This document shows, piece after piece, positions 44,304 through 53,055 of a stretch of 64,000 nucleotides of DNA. Under the pieces are notes generated by a model, which did not search any database, was not told the origin of the DNA, and was given only the letters and a program-made list of their open reading frames with translations. Each line of letters begins with the position of its first letter. Positions within the stretch are counted from its first letter, which is position 1. The position numbers were made by a program, and so were the translations under genes. Source of the DNA: Streptomyces luteogriseus (lineage in GTDB: Bacteria > Actinomycetota > Actinomycetes > Streptomycetales > Streptomycetaceae); contig NZ_JACHMS010000001.1 in the NCBI RefSeq assembly GCF_014205055.1, positions 992,001-1,056,000 on the forward strand, read 5' to 3'.

Positions 44304-44601
44304 CGCCGTCACATCTCCCGTTCTACACTGCCGACCCAATACACACTATTTCGGACACGCCGCCCGGCCGTCCGCACGGTGGCCCGACGGGCGGTGTCGC
44401 GCAGTATCGCCCTGATTGCCGTGTTTCGGGACCGGTACAGCTTACGTTGTACAACGCGACATGGTTCGCCAGGGTGTCCCGCGCATCACGAGAACACACC
44501 GATTGGCCCCAAGATTCCCGAGATGGGCCGGAGTTGACGTTTCCTTTGCAGACGCCGGGCCCCGCCGGAACAGTTCCGTCGGGGCCCTGTCCGAATCCGG
44601 G
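44304..44601. other. Intergenic region upstream of the hopanoid operon
   Basis: 298 bases between hpnC/uORF and the ABC transporter ATPase gene, without a gene. It holds a perfect 12-bp palindrome CGTTGTACAACG (44445-44456) and, next to the transporter gene, the hairpin at 44557-44587. The hopanoid promoter should lie between about 44304 and 44450; no consensus -35/-10 pair stands out. Confidence 0.5.
44557..44587 (-). terminator. Hairpin terminator after the ABC exporter ATPase gene
   Basis: GGGCCCCGCCGGAA (44557-44570) and TTCCGTCGGGGCCC (44574-44587) pair in 13 of 14 positions around a 3-base loop, 15 bases past the ATPase stop. Confidence 0.7.
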
Positions 44602-45381
44602 CTACTTGCCCGTGAACTTCTCGTACTCCTTGAGCACCTCGTCGGTGGGGCCGTCCATGCGCAGCTCGCCGCGCTCCAGCCACAGGACGCGGTCGCAGGT
44701 GTCGCGGATGGACTTGTTGTTGTGGCTGACCAGGAACACCGTGCCGGCTTCCTTGCGCAGCTCCCGGATGCGGTCCTCGGAGCGCTTCTGGAACTTGCGG
44801 TCGCCCGTCGCCAGCGCCTCGTCGATCATCAGGACGTCGTGGTCCTTGGCCGCGGCGATGGAGAAGCGGAGCCGGGCCGCCATGCCGGAGGAATACGTGC
44901 GCATGGGCAGGGTGATGAAGTCGCCCTTCTCGTTGATGCCGGAGAAGTCGACGATCTCCTGGTAGCGCTCCTTGATCTCCTCGCGGGACATGCCCATGGC
45001 GAGCCCGCCCAATATGACGTTCCGTTCGCCGGTGAGATCGTTCATCAGGGCCGCGTTGACACCGAGCAGCGACGGCTGGCCGTCGGTGTAGACCTTGCCC
45101 TGCTCGGCGGGCAACAGGCCGGCGATGGCGCGCAGCAGGGTCGACTTGCCGGAGCCGTTGGAGCCGATCAGGCCGATGGCCTCACCGCGGTACGCCACGA
45201 AGGAGACGCCGCGCACGGCGTGCACCTTGCGCACGCCGCGCTCCTCACCGCGCTTGATGATGCGGCTGAGGGCGGCGGTTGCGCTGCCCTTGCCGGTCTT
45301 GGCGCCGTTGACGCGGTAGACGATGTGGAGGTCGTCCGCGACGACGGTGGGGATGCGTGCGTCCTGCTGCTGCTCAGCCAC
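44602..45381 (-). CDS. ABC exporter ATPase (TagH/Wzt-like)
   Basis: 259 aa. Walker A GSNGSGKST, signature YSSGMAARLRFS (as in polysaccharide and teichoic-acid exporters, where LSGGQ is replaced by SSGM), Walker B VLMIDEALATGD. No C-terminal carbohydrate-binding extension is present, so it is a short TagH/Wzt type. It overlaps the permease gene by eight bases. It should power export of an undecaprenyl- or lipid-linked glycan or polyol-phosphate polymer. Confidence 0.92.
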   Translation of the reverse strand: MAEQQQDARIPTVVADDLHIVYRVNGAKTGKGSATAALSRIIKRGEERGVRKVHAVRGVSFVAYRGEAIGLIGSNGSGKSTLLRAIAGLLPAEQGKVYTDGQPSLLGVNAALMNDLTGERNVILGGLAMGMSREEIKERYQEIVDFSGINEKGDFITLPMRTYSSGMAARLRFSIAAAKDHDVLMIDEALATGDRKFQKRSEDRIRELRKEAGTVFLVSHNNKSIRDTCDRVLWLERGELRMDGPTDEVLKEYEKFTGK

Positions 45382-46303
45382 GGCCGTACCTCTCCTCCGC
45401 CTTCCAGAAGTACACGAAGCCGCCCACGGCGAACAGCACGGCCCAGCCGCCCGCGGCCGCCCAGACGTGGTCGGGCATGTACGTCGAGTCGTACTCGTCG
45501 ATGAGCGCGAAGCGCATCAGGTCCATGTAGATCGCGGCGGGGTTCCACTGCAGGACGTTCGCGATCCACTGGGGCTTGCCCTCCAGGAAGATCGGGATGG
45601 AGAACATCACCCCGGACGCGTACATCCACGTCCGCATCACGAAGGGCATCAGCTGGGCGAGGTCGGGGGTCTTGGCGCCCGCCCGGGCCATGATCAGCGC
45701 GAGGCCGGTGTTGAAGCAGAACTGCAGGACCAGCACCGGCACGATCAGCAGCCAGGACAGATCCGGGTAGTGGCCGAAGCCGACCGCGACGGCGAACAGC
45801 ACGATCATCGAGAACAGCAGCTGCTGGAGCTGCTGCAGCGCGAAGGAGATCGGCAGCGAGGCACGCGGGAAGTGCAGGGCGCGGACCAGGCCGAGGTTGC
45901 CGGAGATCGCGCGCACGCCCGCCATCACCGAGCTCTGCGTGAAGGTGAACACGAACACGCCCGTGACCAGGAACGGGATGTACACCTCGCGGGGCAGGCC
46001 GCGGTCCGCCTCCAGGAGCAGGCCGAAGATGAAGAAGTACACGGCCGCGTTGAGCAGCGGCGTGGCCACCTGCCACAGCTGGCCGAGCTTGGCCTGGCTG
46101 TACTGGGCGGTCAGCTTCGCCCGGGAGAAGGCGAGGATGAAATGCCGCCGGTCCCAGAGCTGACGGACGTACTCGATGAGGGTCGGCCGGGCGCCGCTCA
46201 CGGTGAGCCCGTGCTTGGCGGCGAGTTCACTCGCCGTGAGGCCCTCGTCGGGCGCCGCGGGCGCGCTCACCGCGACCGTGGCGTCGTGCGTTGTCTCACT
46301 CAC
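45374..46303 (-). CDS. ABC-2 type exporter permease (TagG/Wzm-like)
   Basis: 309 aa, about six hydrophobic segments within residues 85-300. The motif LGQLWQVATPLLNAAVYFFIFGLLL and LQWNPAAIYMDLMRFAL are typical of ABC2_membrane permeases that export O-antigen or teichoic acid. It begins 106 bases after the GT2 gene and overlaps its ATPase partner by eight bases. Confidence 0.92.
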   Translation of the reverse strand: MSETTHDATVAVSAPAAPDEGLTASELAAKHGLTVSGARPTLIEYVRQLWDRRHFILAFSRAKLTAQYSQAKLGQLWQVATPLLNAAVYFFIFGLLLEADRGLPREVYIPFLVTGVFVFTFTQSSVMAGVRAISGNLGLVRALHFPRASLPISFALQQLQQLLFSMIVLFAVAVGFGHYPDLSWLLIVPVLVLQFCFNTGLALIMARAGAKTPDLAQLMPFVMRTWMYASGVMFSIPIFLEGKPQWIANVLQWNPAAIYMDLMRFALIDEYDSTYMPDHVWAAAGGWAVLFAVGGFVYFWKAEERYGRG

Positions 46304-46409
46304 TAGTGGAAACTTTCGTCTTCGAGATGCTCGGCCTGTGCCGGGTCCGGCATGAGCCGGGGCCAGGGTACGGCCCGGGGACTCCCGGGTTTTCCCGGAT
46401 ACGAGCTTG

Positions 46410-47282
46410 TCAGATGACGGGGGGCCGGCCCAGCCGGGTCAGCCGCCACACCGTACGCCACTTCATGGGCCGGCGGGGGCCGCACGAGGTGGCCCAGCCC
46501 TCACGGAATCCGCCGAACCAGGCCCGCAGCGCACTGCGGGAGGGACGGCGCAGGAGAGTGAGCAGCAGCCACACGCCGAGGTAGACGGGGACGAGCGGGG
46601 CGGGGAGGTTGCGGCGGGCCAGCCAGACCCGGTTGCGGGCGACCATGCGGTGGTAGACCGCGTGCCGTGAGGGCGCGGTCGTCGGGTGGTAGAGCACCAT
46701 GTCGGACCGGTAGTCGATCATCCAGCCCGCGTCGAGGGCCCGCCAGGCCAGGTCGGTTTCCTCGTGGGCGTAGAAGAACTCGTCCGGGAGCCCGCCGACG
46801 TCGGCGAAGACGCGGGTGCGGACGGCGTTGGCGCCGCCGAGGAAGGTGGTCACACGCGAGGAGCGCATGGGGTCGGCGGCGCGCAGCCGGGGGACGTGGC
46901 GGCGCTGGGTGACGCCGGTCTCCGGGTCGGCTATGCGAAAGCTCACGATGCCGAGCTTCGGGTCGGCCTCGAACGCCTTGCGGCACAGCTCGGCGGTGTC
47001 GTGGCTCGCGAGCAGTCCGTCGTCGTCCAGGAAGAGCAGGACGTCGACGTCCCGGCCGGCGGGGCCGAACGCCTCGATGCCGACGTTGCGGCCACCCGGG
47101 ATGCCGAGGTTCTCGGGCAGCTCGATCGTGCGGACGCCCTCGGGGACGTCCGGGACGGGCGAGCCGTTGCCGACGACGACCACTTCGACCCGGTCGCCGT
47201 CCTGCTTGGCGACGGAGTCGAGCAGGGCGCGCAGCTCCTCGGGCCGGTTGCCCATGGTGATGATGACGGCGCCGACCTTCAT
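46410..47282 (-). CDS. GT2 family glycosyltransferase
   Basis: 290 aa. GT-A fold: VGAVIITMGNRPEELRALLDSV, the DXD-type LLFLDDDG, LGGANAVRTRVFADVGGLPDEFFYAHEETDLAWRA (acceptor/catalytic ED motif). It resembles rhamnosyl- or galactofuranosyl-type transferases. A C-terminal hydrophobic patch (LVPVYLGVWLLLTLL) suggests membrane association. The ATG at 47282 is six bases past the upstream stop; a GTG at 47291 overlapping that stop (GTGA) is an alternative start. Confidence 0.9.
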   Translation of the reverse strand: MKVGAVIITMGNRPEELRALLDSVAKQDGDRVEVVVVGNGSPVPDVPEGVRTIELPENLGIPGGRNVGIEAFGPAGRDVDVLLFLDDDGLLASHDTAELCRKAFEADPKLGIVSFRIADPETGVTQRRHVPRLRAADPMRSSRVTTFLGGANAVRTRVFADVGGLPDEFFYAHEETDLAWRALDAGWMIDYRSDMVLYHPTTAPSRHAVYHRMVARNRVWLARRNLPAPLVPVYLGVWLLLTLLRRPSRSALRAWFGGFREGWATSCGPRRPMKWRTVWRLTRLGRPPVI

Positions 47283-47287
47283 GCCGC

Positions 47288-48067
47288 TCACTTCAGCCTG
47301 CTCGAGGCGAGGATGGACACGAGGTGCAGCAGGGTCTGCACCAGCGCGATGCCGGCGAGCACGGCGACGCCGAGCCGGGAGAAGAACAGGTCGCCGCGGA
47401 CCTGGTCGACGATCGCCAGCGCGAGGATCAGCAGGGACGCCTCGATGCCGAGGATGAGGCGGTGGAAGTTCAGGGCGGCGGCGGCCTTGCGGGCCAGCGC
47501 CATGCCGGAGGAGCGCATCTCGGCGGCGGCCTCCTTGACCGGGGGCTTGCCGGCCTGGTGCCGGGCGACGCCGACGAGGTCGGTCTCCGCCTTGATCAGG
47601 ATGGCGCCGAGGGCGGCCAGGGTGCCGAGGAAGGCCCACAGCCAGTCGATGCGCCCGCTGCCCCACACGTCGGCGGCGCGCAGGCCGAAGCCGGTGAGGA
47701 CCGCCGCGTCGGTGAGGTAGGCGCCGACCCGGTCCAGGTAGACGCCGTTGAGGGAGTACTGCTTCTTCCAGCGCGCGATCTCGCCGTCGACGCAGTCCAG
47801 CAGCAGGTACATCTGGACGCACACCACGCCGAGGACGGCGCCCGCGATCCCCGGCACGAGCAGTGCCGGGGCCGCGAGCACACCGAAGACGGTCATCAGG
47901 TAGGTGAGCTGGTTGGGCGTCACCCTGGTGTTGACCAGGTAACGGTCGACCCGCAGGGACACCTCACGCATGTAGAGGCGTCCCATCCAGTGCTCACCGC
48001 TGCGCCGGTCCTTCACCCCCGGGGGGTGAACGACGGGGCGGAGTTCAGCTACCGATGGCCTTGACAT
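47288..48067 (-). CDS. CDP-alcohol phosphatidyltransferase family protein with altered motif
   Basis: 259 aa, several transmembrane helices. The CDP-alcohol motif D-xx-DG-xx-AR-x8-G-xxx-D-xxx-D is present as DCVDGEIARWKKQYSLNGVY followed by LDRVGA: the first three Asp and both Gly are kept, but the final Asp, the proposed catalytic base, is Ala. It may have different chemistry or need its partner, the other CDP-alcohol enzyme in this locus, whose motif is intact. It overlaps the dehydrogenase gene upstream by 23 bases. Confidence 0.88.
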   Translation of the reverse strand: MSRPSVAELRPVVHPPGVKDRRSGEHWMGRLYMREVSLRVDRYLVNTRVTPNQLTYLMTVFGVLAAPALLVPGIAGAVLGVVCVQMYLLLDCVDGEIARWKKQYSLNGVYLDRVGAYLTDAAVLTGFGLRAADVWGSGRIDWLWAFLGTLAALGAILIKAETDLVGVARHQAGKPPVKEAAAEMRSSGMALARKAAAALNFHRLILGIEASLLILALAIVDQVRGDLFFSRLGVAVLAGIALVQTLLHLVSILASSRLK

Positions 48068-49106
48068 AGTCGGCGTAGATGTCCTTGATCTGTTCGGTGT
48101 TCAGGTCGAGGTGTTCGAGGATGGTGTAGCGGCCGGGGCGGGTCTCCGGGGCGAACTCGACGGCCTTGACGAACTCGTCCGTCGTGAAGCCGATCTCGTC
48201 CGGCAGCACGGGCAGGCCGTGCCGGCGCAGCACCTCGGCCATGTACGCGGACTCCTCGTGCGCACCGCGCAGCCACATCGCGAAGGCCGCGCCGAGACCG
48301 CACTGCTCGCCGTGGGAGGCGGCGCGCTTGGGGAAGAGCAGGTCGAAGGCGTGGTTGATCTCGTGGCACGACCCGGAGGCCGGCCGCGAGTCGCCCGAGA
48401 TCGACATGGCGACGCCGGTGAGGACGAGCGCCTCGGCGAGCACCTGGAGGAAGCCGTTGTCGCCGACCCCGGCCGGGTGCCGGAGCACCGCCTCGCCCGC
48501 CTGGCGGGCCATGGCGGCGGCGAGTCCGTCGATCTTCTCGCCCTTGACGCGGTTGGCCAGTTCCCAGTCGGCGATCGCGTTGATGTTGGAGATCGCGTCA
48601 CCGATGCCCGCGCGCACGAAACGCACCGGGGCCTCACGGATGACGTCCAGGTCGATGACGACCGCGATCGGGTTCGGCACACCGTAGGAGCCGCGGCCCG
48701 CGTCGTTGTCGAGGGTGGCGACCGGCGAGCACAGACCGTCGTGCGCGAGGTTCGTCGGCACGGCGACCAGGGGCAGGCCGACCCGTGCCGCGGCGAACTT
48801 GGCGCAGTCGATGATCTTGCCGCCGCCGAGGCCGACGACCGCGTCGAAGTGGCCGGCCTTTATGTCGCCCGCCAGCCGGACCGCGTCGTCGAGGGTGCCG
48901 CCGCCGACCTCGTACCAGGTGGCGCCGGGCATGCTCGGCGAGATGCGCTCGCGCAGCCTGGCGCCCGAGCCGCCGCTGACGGCGACGGCGAGACGGCCGG
49001 AGTGCGAGATGCGCTCGTCGGCGAGGACGCACGCGAGGTCGTCGAGGGCACCCGGGCGGATGTCGACGACGAGCGGCGAGGGGATGAGCCGGGTCAGTAC
49101 TGGCAC
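48045..49106 (-). CDS. Iron-containing alcohol dehydrogenase, glycerol-1-phosphate dehydrogenase-like
   Basis: 353 aa, GTG at 49106 overlapping the nucleotidyltransferase 3' end by 13 bases. VVGLGGGKIIDCAKFAAARVGLP (nucleotide-binding GGGxxxD), AVPTNLAHDGLCSPVA, and metal ligands in ISNINAIADWELA, SCHEINHAFD and SHGEQCGLG follow the AraM/EgsA pattern of sn-glycerol-1-phosphate dehydrogenase. It would reduce dihydroxyacetone phosphate (or a related keto-phosphate) to supply the alcohol phosphate for the neighbouring cytidylyltransferase-like protein. Confidence 0.85.
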   Translation of the reverse strand: MPVLTRLIPSPLVVDIRPGALDDLACVLADERISHSGRLAVAVSGGSGARLRERISPSMPGATWYEVGGGTLDDAVRLAGDIKAGHFDAVVGLGGGKIIDCAKFAAARVGLPLVAVPTNLAHDGLCSPVATLDNDAGRGSYGVPNPIAVVIDLDVIREAPVRFVRAGIGDAISNINAIADWELANRVKGEKIDGLAAAMARQAGEAVLRHPAGVGDNGFLQVLAEALVLTGVAMSISGDSRPASGSCHEINHAFDLLFPKRAASHGEQCGLGAAFAMWLRGAHEESAYMAEVLRRHGLPVLPDEIGFTTDEFVKAVEFAPETRPGRYTILEHLDLNTEQIKDIYADYVKAIGS

Positions 49107-49846
49107 GCGATCTCCCGTCCACGGGCGAGATCGTCGTGGTTGTCGATCTCCACCCACTTGACGTCGCCGATCGGCGCCACGTCGATGCGGAAGCCGCGGT
49201 TGACCAGCTCCTGGTAGCCGTGCTCGTAGAACTGCTGCGGGTCGGTCTCCCAGACGGCCTTGAGGGCGTCGGCCAGCTCGGGGGCGGCGTCGCCCTCGAT
49301 CAGCGTGACGCCGATGTACTCGCCGGTGGCCTCGGCGGGGTCCATCAGCTTGGTGATCTTCGTCATGCCCTTCTCGGGGTCGACGACGACCTTCATCTCC
49401 TCGTCGGCGAGCTGCTTGACCGTGTCGAGGGCGAGGATGATCTTCTTGCCGTCGCCGCGGGCGGCGAGCAGCGTCTTCTCGACGGAGACCGGGTGGACGG
49501 TGTCGCCGTTGGCGAGGATCACGCCGTCCTTGAGCGCGTCACGGCCGCACCACAGGGAGTAGGCGTTGTTCCACTCCTCGGCCTTGTCGTTGTCGATGAG
49601 GGTGAGCTTGAGGCCGTACTTCTGCTCCAGGGCCTCCTTGCGCGCGTACACGGCCTCCTTGCGGTAGCCGACGATGATCGCGACCTCGGTGAGACCGATC
49701 TCGGCGAAATTGCCGAGGGTCAGGTCGAGGACCGTGGGCTCGCCTTCTATGCCCGCGGGGCCCACCGGCACCAGTGCCTTGGGGAGGCTGTCGGTGTAGG
49801 GGCGCAGACGCCGGCCGGCGCCGGCCGCAAGCACGAGGCCGATCAT
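49094..49846 (-). CDS. Sugar/polyol-phosphate nucleotidyltransferase
   Basis: 250 aa. N-terminal LVLAAGAGRRLRPYTDSLPKALVPVG is the NTP-transferase signature; LANGDTVHPVSVEK carries the metal-binding Asp; KWVEIDNHDDLARG near the end matches the LicC/IPCT group of cytidylyltransferases. It probably makes a CDP-activated polyol or choline-like alcohol for the CDP-alcohol transferases on each side. The ATG overlaps the DUF5941 gene stop (ATGA). Confidence 0.87.
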   Translation of the reverse strand: MIGLVLAAGAGRRLRPYTDSLPKALVPVGPAGIEGEPTVLDLTLGNFAEIGLTEVAIIVGYRKEAVYARKEALEQKYGLKLTLIDNDKAEEWNNAYSLWCGRDALKDGVILANGDTVHPVSVEKTLLAARGDGKKIILALDTVKQLADEEMKVVVDPEKGMTKITKLMDPAEATGEYIGVTLIEGDAAPELADALKAVWETDPQQFYEHGYQELVNRGFRIDVAPIGDVKWVEIDNHDDLARGREIACQY

Positions 49847-51657
49847 GCGGTTTCTCCTTCATCGTGTACGGCGGGTGCGCCGCCCTGGTGGGCGCCGACC
49901 CAGAAGCGGATGCTCTCGACGAGCACCACGAGAGCCACGGCCACGGCCAGTGCCGTGAGCGCGACCTTGAACTGCGAGGCGGTGAGCAGCGCGGCGAGGA
50001 CGGTGACGAGCAGCGTCCGTCCTTCGTGCCCTCCGATGGAGCGCACCAGCCAGGCCGGGGGCGCTCCGGCGTCGCCGCGGATGCGGTAGACGGTGTCGTA
50101 GTGATGGTAGGCGACCGCGGCCACCAGCCCGAAGGCGGCGGGAAGGGCCCCGTTCACGTCCGCCTCGGCCGCCAGGACCAGGACGGTGCCGTACTCTGCG
50201 GCGCGCAGGAACGGGGGGACCAGCCAGTCGAGGGCGCCCTTGAGCGGGCGGGCGACGGCGAGGCCCGAGGTCAGGGCGTAGCCGAGGGCCGCGACGACCG
50301 GCCAGGGGCCCCCGAAGTCCGTCAGCGCCGCGGTGAGGACGACGGCGAGACCGCCGAGCAGGGCCACGGCGGGGGCGGTGAAGCCCGGCAGCCCGCGGGC
50401 GGGCTTCCTGAGCGCCCCCGCGAGGCCCTGCGCGAGCGGGCCGCTGTCGGCGAGGTCGGCCAGGGCGCCGGCCGCCCGGTCGGTCCGCCTGGCCTTGCGG
50501 GTCAGGGAGCGCAGCACCCGGCCGGCCGTGGTGTACGTCGCGGCGAAGGCGCAGCCGATGAGCAGCGCGTAGAAGGTGATGCGGGGGGTGGTGACCGCCG
50601 TGAGCACGGCGATCATCGCCCAGCGCTCGCCGATGGGCAGGACGATCATCCGCCGCACCCAGACCGTCCAGCCGACGCTGTCGAGCTTGTCGGAGAGGGC
50701 GGCGGTGGGGCTGGTGTTGGCGGTGGCGTCGTGGTTGGCCTCGTTGAAGGAGAAGTCCACGACGTGCCGGCTGGTCTGCAGGACCATGGCGCCGAGCGCC
50801 AGGGCCCATACGTCGTCGCCGCCCCGCGCGGCTCCGAGCGCGAGGCCCGCGTAGTAGGCGTACTCCTTGGCCCGGTCGAAGGTGGCGTCCAGCCAGGCAC
50901 CGAGCGTGGAGTACTGCAGGGAGTAGCGGGCGAGCTGGCCGTCGGTGCAGTCCAGCACGAAGGACGCGATCAGCAGGACGCCGGCCGCGACGAAACCGCC
51001 GCGGGTTCCGGTGGCCGCGCAGGCCGCCGCTATGAGGGCGGTGATCAGCGAGGCGGTGGTGACCTGGTTGGGGGTCAGGCCGCGGCGGGCGCACCAGCGG
51101 GCGATGTAGCGGGAGTAAGGGCTGATGCAGTAGGTGGTGAAGAACCCGTCGCGGGCCTTCACCGCCGACTTCAGGCGTACGGCCTCGTCGTCGACGTCCG
51201 CCACCGCCTGGCGTGCCTCGTTGCGGGCCTGCGGGTCGGCGGGGACGGCGGCGACGAGGCTGCCCAGCTCGGGGTGGTGCACGCCGGTGCCGTCGGCGTC
51301 GAGGGCGGTGAGGATGCGGTCGGCGAGGCTGTCGACCAGGGTGGTGCCGCCGCCGGCGGAGTTCTCGCGGGCCATCGCCCGGGTCAGGGCCTGGCGCCCG
51401 GCGGGCTGGGCCGTGACGGCCCCGGGGATCCCGGCGAGCGGGAAGCGGGGGTCGGTGAGGCCGAGGCGCAGCGCGTGCACGTGCCCCACGAAGCGGGCGT
51501 CGACCAGGGCGACCCGTTCGTCGCCCGGCACCTCGGCGAGGAGGGTCTCTGCCTCGGCGGCGTCGGCCGCGGTCCGGAGGTCGAACCCGAGGGATCGCAG
51601 GTCGGCCTCGATCGACGATCCGGGGACCGGCTGGCCGGTGAGGATGGCGGTCGACAA
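49843..51657 (-). CDS. CDP-alcohol phosphotransferase with DUF5941 C-terminal domain
   Basis: 604 aa, TTG start at 51657 with GGGAG upstream. Residues 1-150 form a soluble N-terminal domain; about 175-330 is the CDP-alcohol transferase domain with an intact motif DCTDGQLARYSLQYSTLGAW followed by LDATFD; the C-terminal half is a multi-span DUF5941 region. It resembles the membrane half of inositol-phosphate cytidylyltransferase/DIPP synthases fused to extra domains. First gene of the locus. Confidence 0.88.
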   Translation of the reverse strand: MSTAILTGQPVPGSSIEADLRSLGFDLRTAADAAEAETLLAEVPGDERVALVDARFVGHVHALRLGLTDPRFPLAGIPGAVTAQPAGRQALTRAMARENSAGGGTTLVDSLADRILTALDADGTGVHHPELGSLVAAVPADPQARNEARQAVADVDDEAVRLKSAVKARDGFFTTYCISPYSRYIARWCARRGLTPNQVTTASLITALIAAACAATGTRGGFVAAGVLLIASFVLDCTDGQLARYSLQYSTLGAWLDATFDRAKEYAYYAGLALGAARGGDDVWALALGAMVLQTSRHVVDFSFNEANHDATANTSPTAALSDKLDSVGWTVWVRRMIVLPIGERWAMIAVLTAVTTPRITFYALLIGCAFAATYTTAGRVLRSLTRKARRTDRAAGALADLADSGPLAQGLAGALRKPARGLPGFTAPAVALLGGLAVVLTAALTDFGGPWPVVAALGYALTSGLAVARPLKGALDWLVPPFLRAAEYGTVLVLAAEADVNGALPAAFGLVAAVAYHHYDTVYRIRGDAGAPPAWLVRSIGGHEGRTLLVTVLAALLTASQFKVALTALAVAVALVVLVESIRFWVGAHQGGAPAVHDEGETA

Positions 51658-51936
51658 CCGAATTCACTCCCTGGGTACCGACGTGTCCGCGCCGGTGATG
51701 TGCATGGTGGGGGCGCCTTCTCCGGTGGCTCCCGGGCGGCATGTCGGCAGAGGCTATCGGATGCCGGGAGGGCCACGTTCACCGCCCGTTCGGCGGCTGG
51801 ATCGACGTGGTTCGCACAAGCCCCTGCCGCGATCATCATCGTGGATCCGGGGGCCGCCCCACAAACCGTGCCCCTCCTATGCGGACAACGGGGACATTGC
51901 GCAGGCGGCCACCGCGTCCGCATAGGGTGGGCGACC
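51658..51936. other. Divergent intergenic region
   Basis: 279 bases between the DUF5941 gene (minus) and the galE-like gene (plus). Contains the -10 box described for the galE-like gene. I see no other clear motif and no small gene. Confidence 0.5.
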
Positions 51937-51939
51937 ATG
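51923..51939 (+). promoter_or_regulatory. -10 box, probable leaderless promoter of the galE-like gene
   Basis: TAGGGT ends eight bases before the ATG at 51937 and there is no ribosome site, fitting a leaderless transcript. TTGCGC lies about 20 bases upstream, somewhat far for a -35. Confidence 0.4.
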
Positions 51940-52926
51940 ACATGGCTGATCACCGGCGGTGCCGGCTATATCGGAGCACACGTGGCCAGGGCCATGACCG
52001 AGGCCGGGGAGCGCGTCCTCGCCCTGGACGACCTCTCGGCCGGGGTGCCCGCGCGGCTCCCGGCGGAGGTCCCGCTCGTGCGGGGTTCCTCCCTGGACGG
52101 GGAGCTGCTGGGGCGGATCTTCGCCGAGCACGGCGTGACGGGTGTGGTGCACCTCGCGGCGCGCAAGCAGGTCGCCGAGTCCGTCGCTCAGCCGACGCGC
52201 TACTACCGGGAGAACGTCGGCGGTCTGGTGACCCTGCTGGACGCGGTCGCCGGGGCCGGGATCGAGCGCTTCGTGTTCTCCTCGTCGGCGGCCGTCTACG
52301 GCGACCCGGGTGTGGACCTCATCACGGAGGACACGCCCTGCGCGCCGGTGAACCCCTATGGCGAGACCAAGCTCGCCGGGGAGTGGCTGGTGCGGGCGGC
52401 GGGAAAGGCGCACGGGATCTCCACCGTATGTCTGCGCTATTTCAACGTGGCGGGCGCCGCCGCGCCGGAGCTCGCGGACACCGGTGTCTTCAACATCGTC
52501 CCGATGGTCTTCGACCGGCTGACGCGTGACGAGGCGCCCCGGATCTTCGGCGACGACTACCCGACCCCGGACGGCACCTGTATCCGTGACTACATTCACG
52601 TCGCCGACCTGGCCGAGGCCCATCTGGCGGCGGCCCGGCGGCTGGCCGACGGCGGCATCACGGGTGACCTGACGGTCAACATCGGCCGCGGCGAGGGCGT
52701 CTCGGTCCGCGAGCTCATCACGGTCGTCGGCGAGGTCACGGGCGACCGCCGCCCTCCGCTCGTCGAGGACCGCCGTCCCGGAGACGCCCCGCGTGCGGTC
52801 GCGTCGGCCGCCCGGGCTGCCGGGGAGCTCGGCTGGACCGCCCGGCGCGGGGTGCGCGAGATGACCGAGTCGGCCTGGCGCGGCTGGCTGCTGCACCACG
52901 GCTCCCGACCCCTGGAAGCGCCCTGA
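51937..52926 (+). CDS. galE: UDP-glucose 4-epimerase family protein
   Basis: 329 aa. NAD-binding GGAGYIG at the N-terminus, catalytic SSAAVYG (Ser) and NPYGETKLAGE (YxxxK), and CIRDYIHVADLAEAH typical of GalE. Probably interconverts UDP-Glc and UDP-Gal (or GlcNAc forms) and could supply galactose donors to the adjacent GT2/ABC exporter locus, which it faces divergently. The 3' end forms a hairpin with its own stop codon. Confidence 0.9.
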   Translation: MTWLITGGAGYIGAHVARAMTEAGERVLALDDLSAGVPARLPAEVPLVRGSSLDGELLGRIFAEHGVTGVVHLAARKQVAESVAQPTRYYRENVGGLVTLLDAVAGAGIERFVFSSSAAVYGDPGVDLITEDTPCAPVNPYGETKLAGEWLVRAAGKAHGISTVCLRYFNVAGAAAPELADTGVFNIVPMVFDRLTRDEAPRIFGDDYPTPDGTCIRDYIHVADLAEAHLAAARRLADGGITGDLTVNIGRGEGVSVRELITVVGEVTGDRRPPLVEDRRPGDAPRAVASAARAAGELGWTARRGVREMTESAWRGWLLHHGSRPLEAP

Positions 52927-52953
52927 CCTGCATATCGTTTCCGCAGGTCAGGG
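52921..52953 (+). terminator. Hairpin overlapping the galE-like stop codon
   Basis: CCCTGACCTGC (52921-52931) and GCAGGTCAGGG (52943-52953) pair perfectly over 11 bp with an 11-base loop. The stop codon TGA lies inside the left arm. Confidence 0.6.
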
Positions 52954-53055
52954 CACATGACAACGGTGTTCAGTGCCGCGTTGCACATACCCCCTCCCCG
53001 TAGTTCACTGGGGTGCCCGAGCACGATCGGGCGAACACAGGGAGGCTGACTTCTC

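Noticed and set aside
49774..52926. A 1050-codon open plus-strand frame antisense to the DUF5941 gene, ending in the galE-like gene
   Set aside because: Only the last 330 codons (galE-like) have protein-like sequence; the rest is a high-GC shadow of the minus-strand gene.
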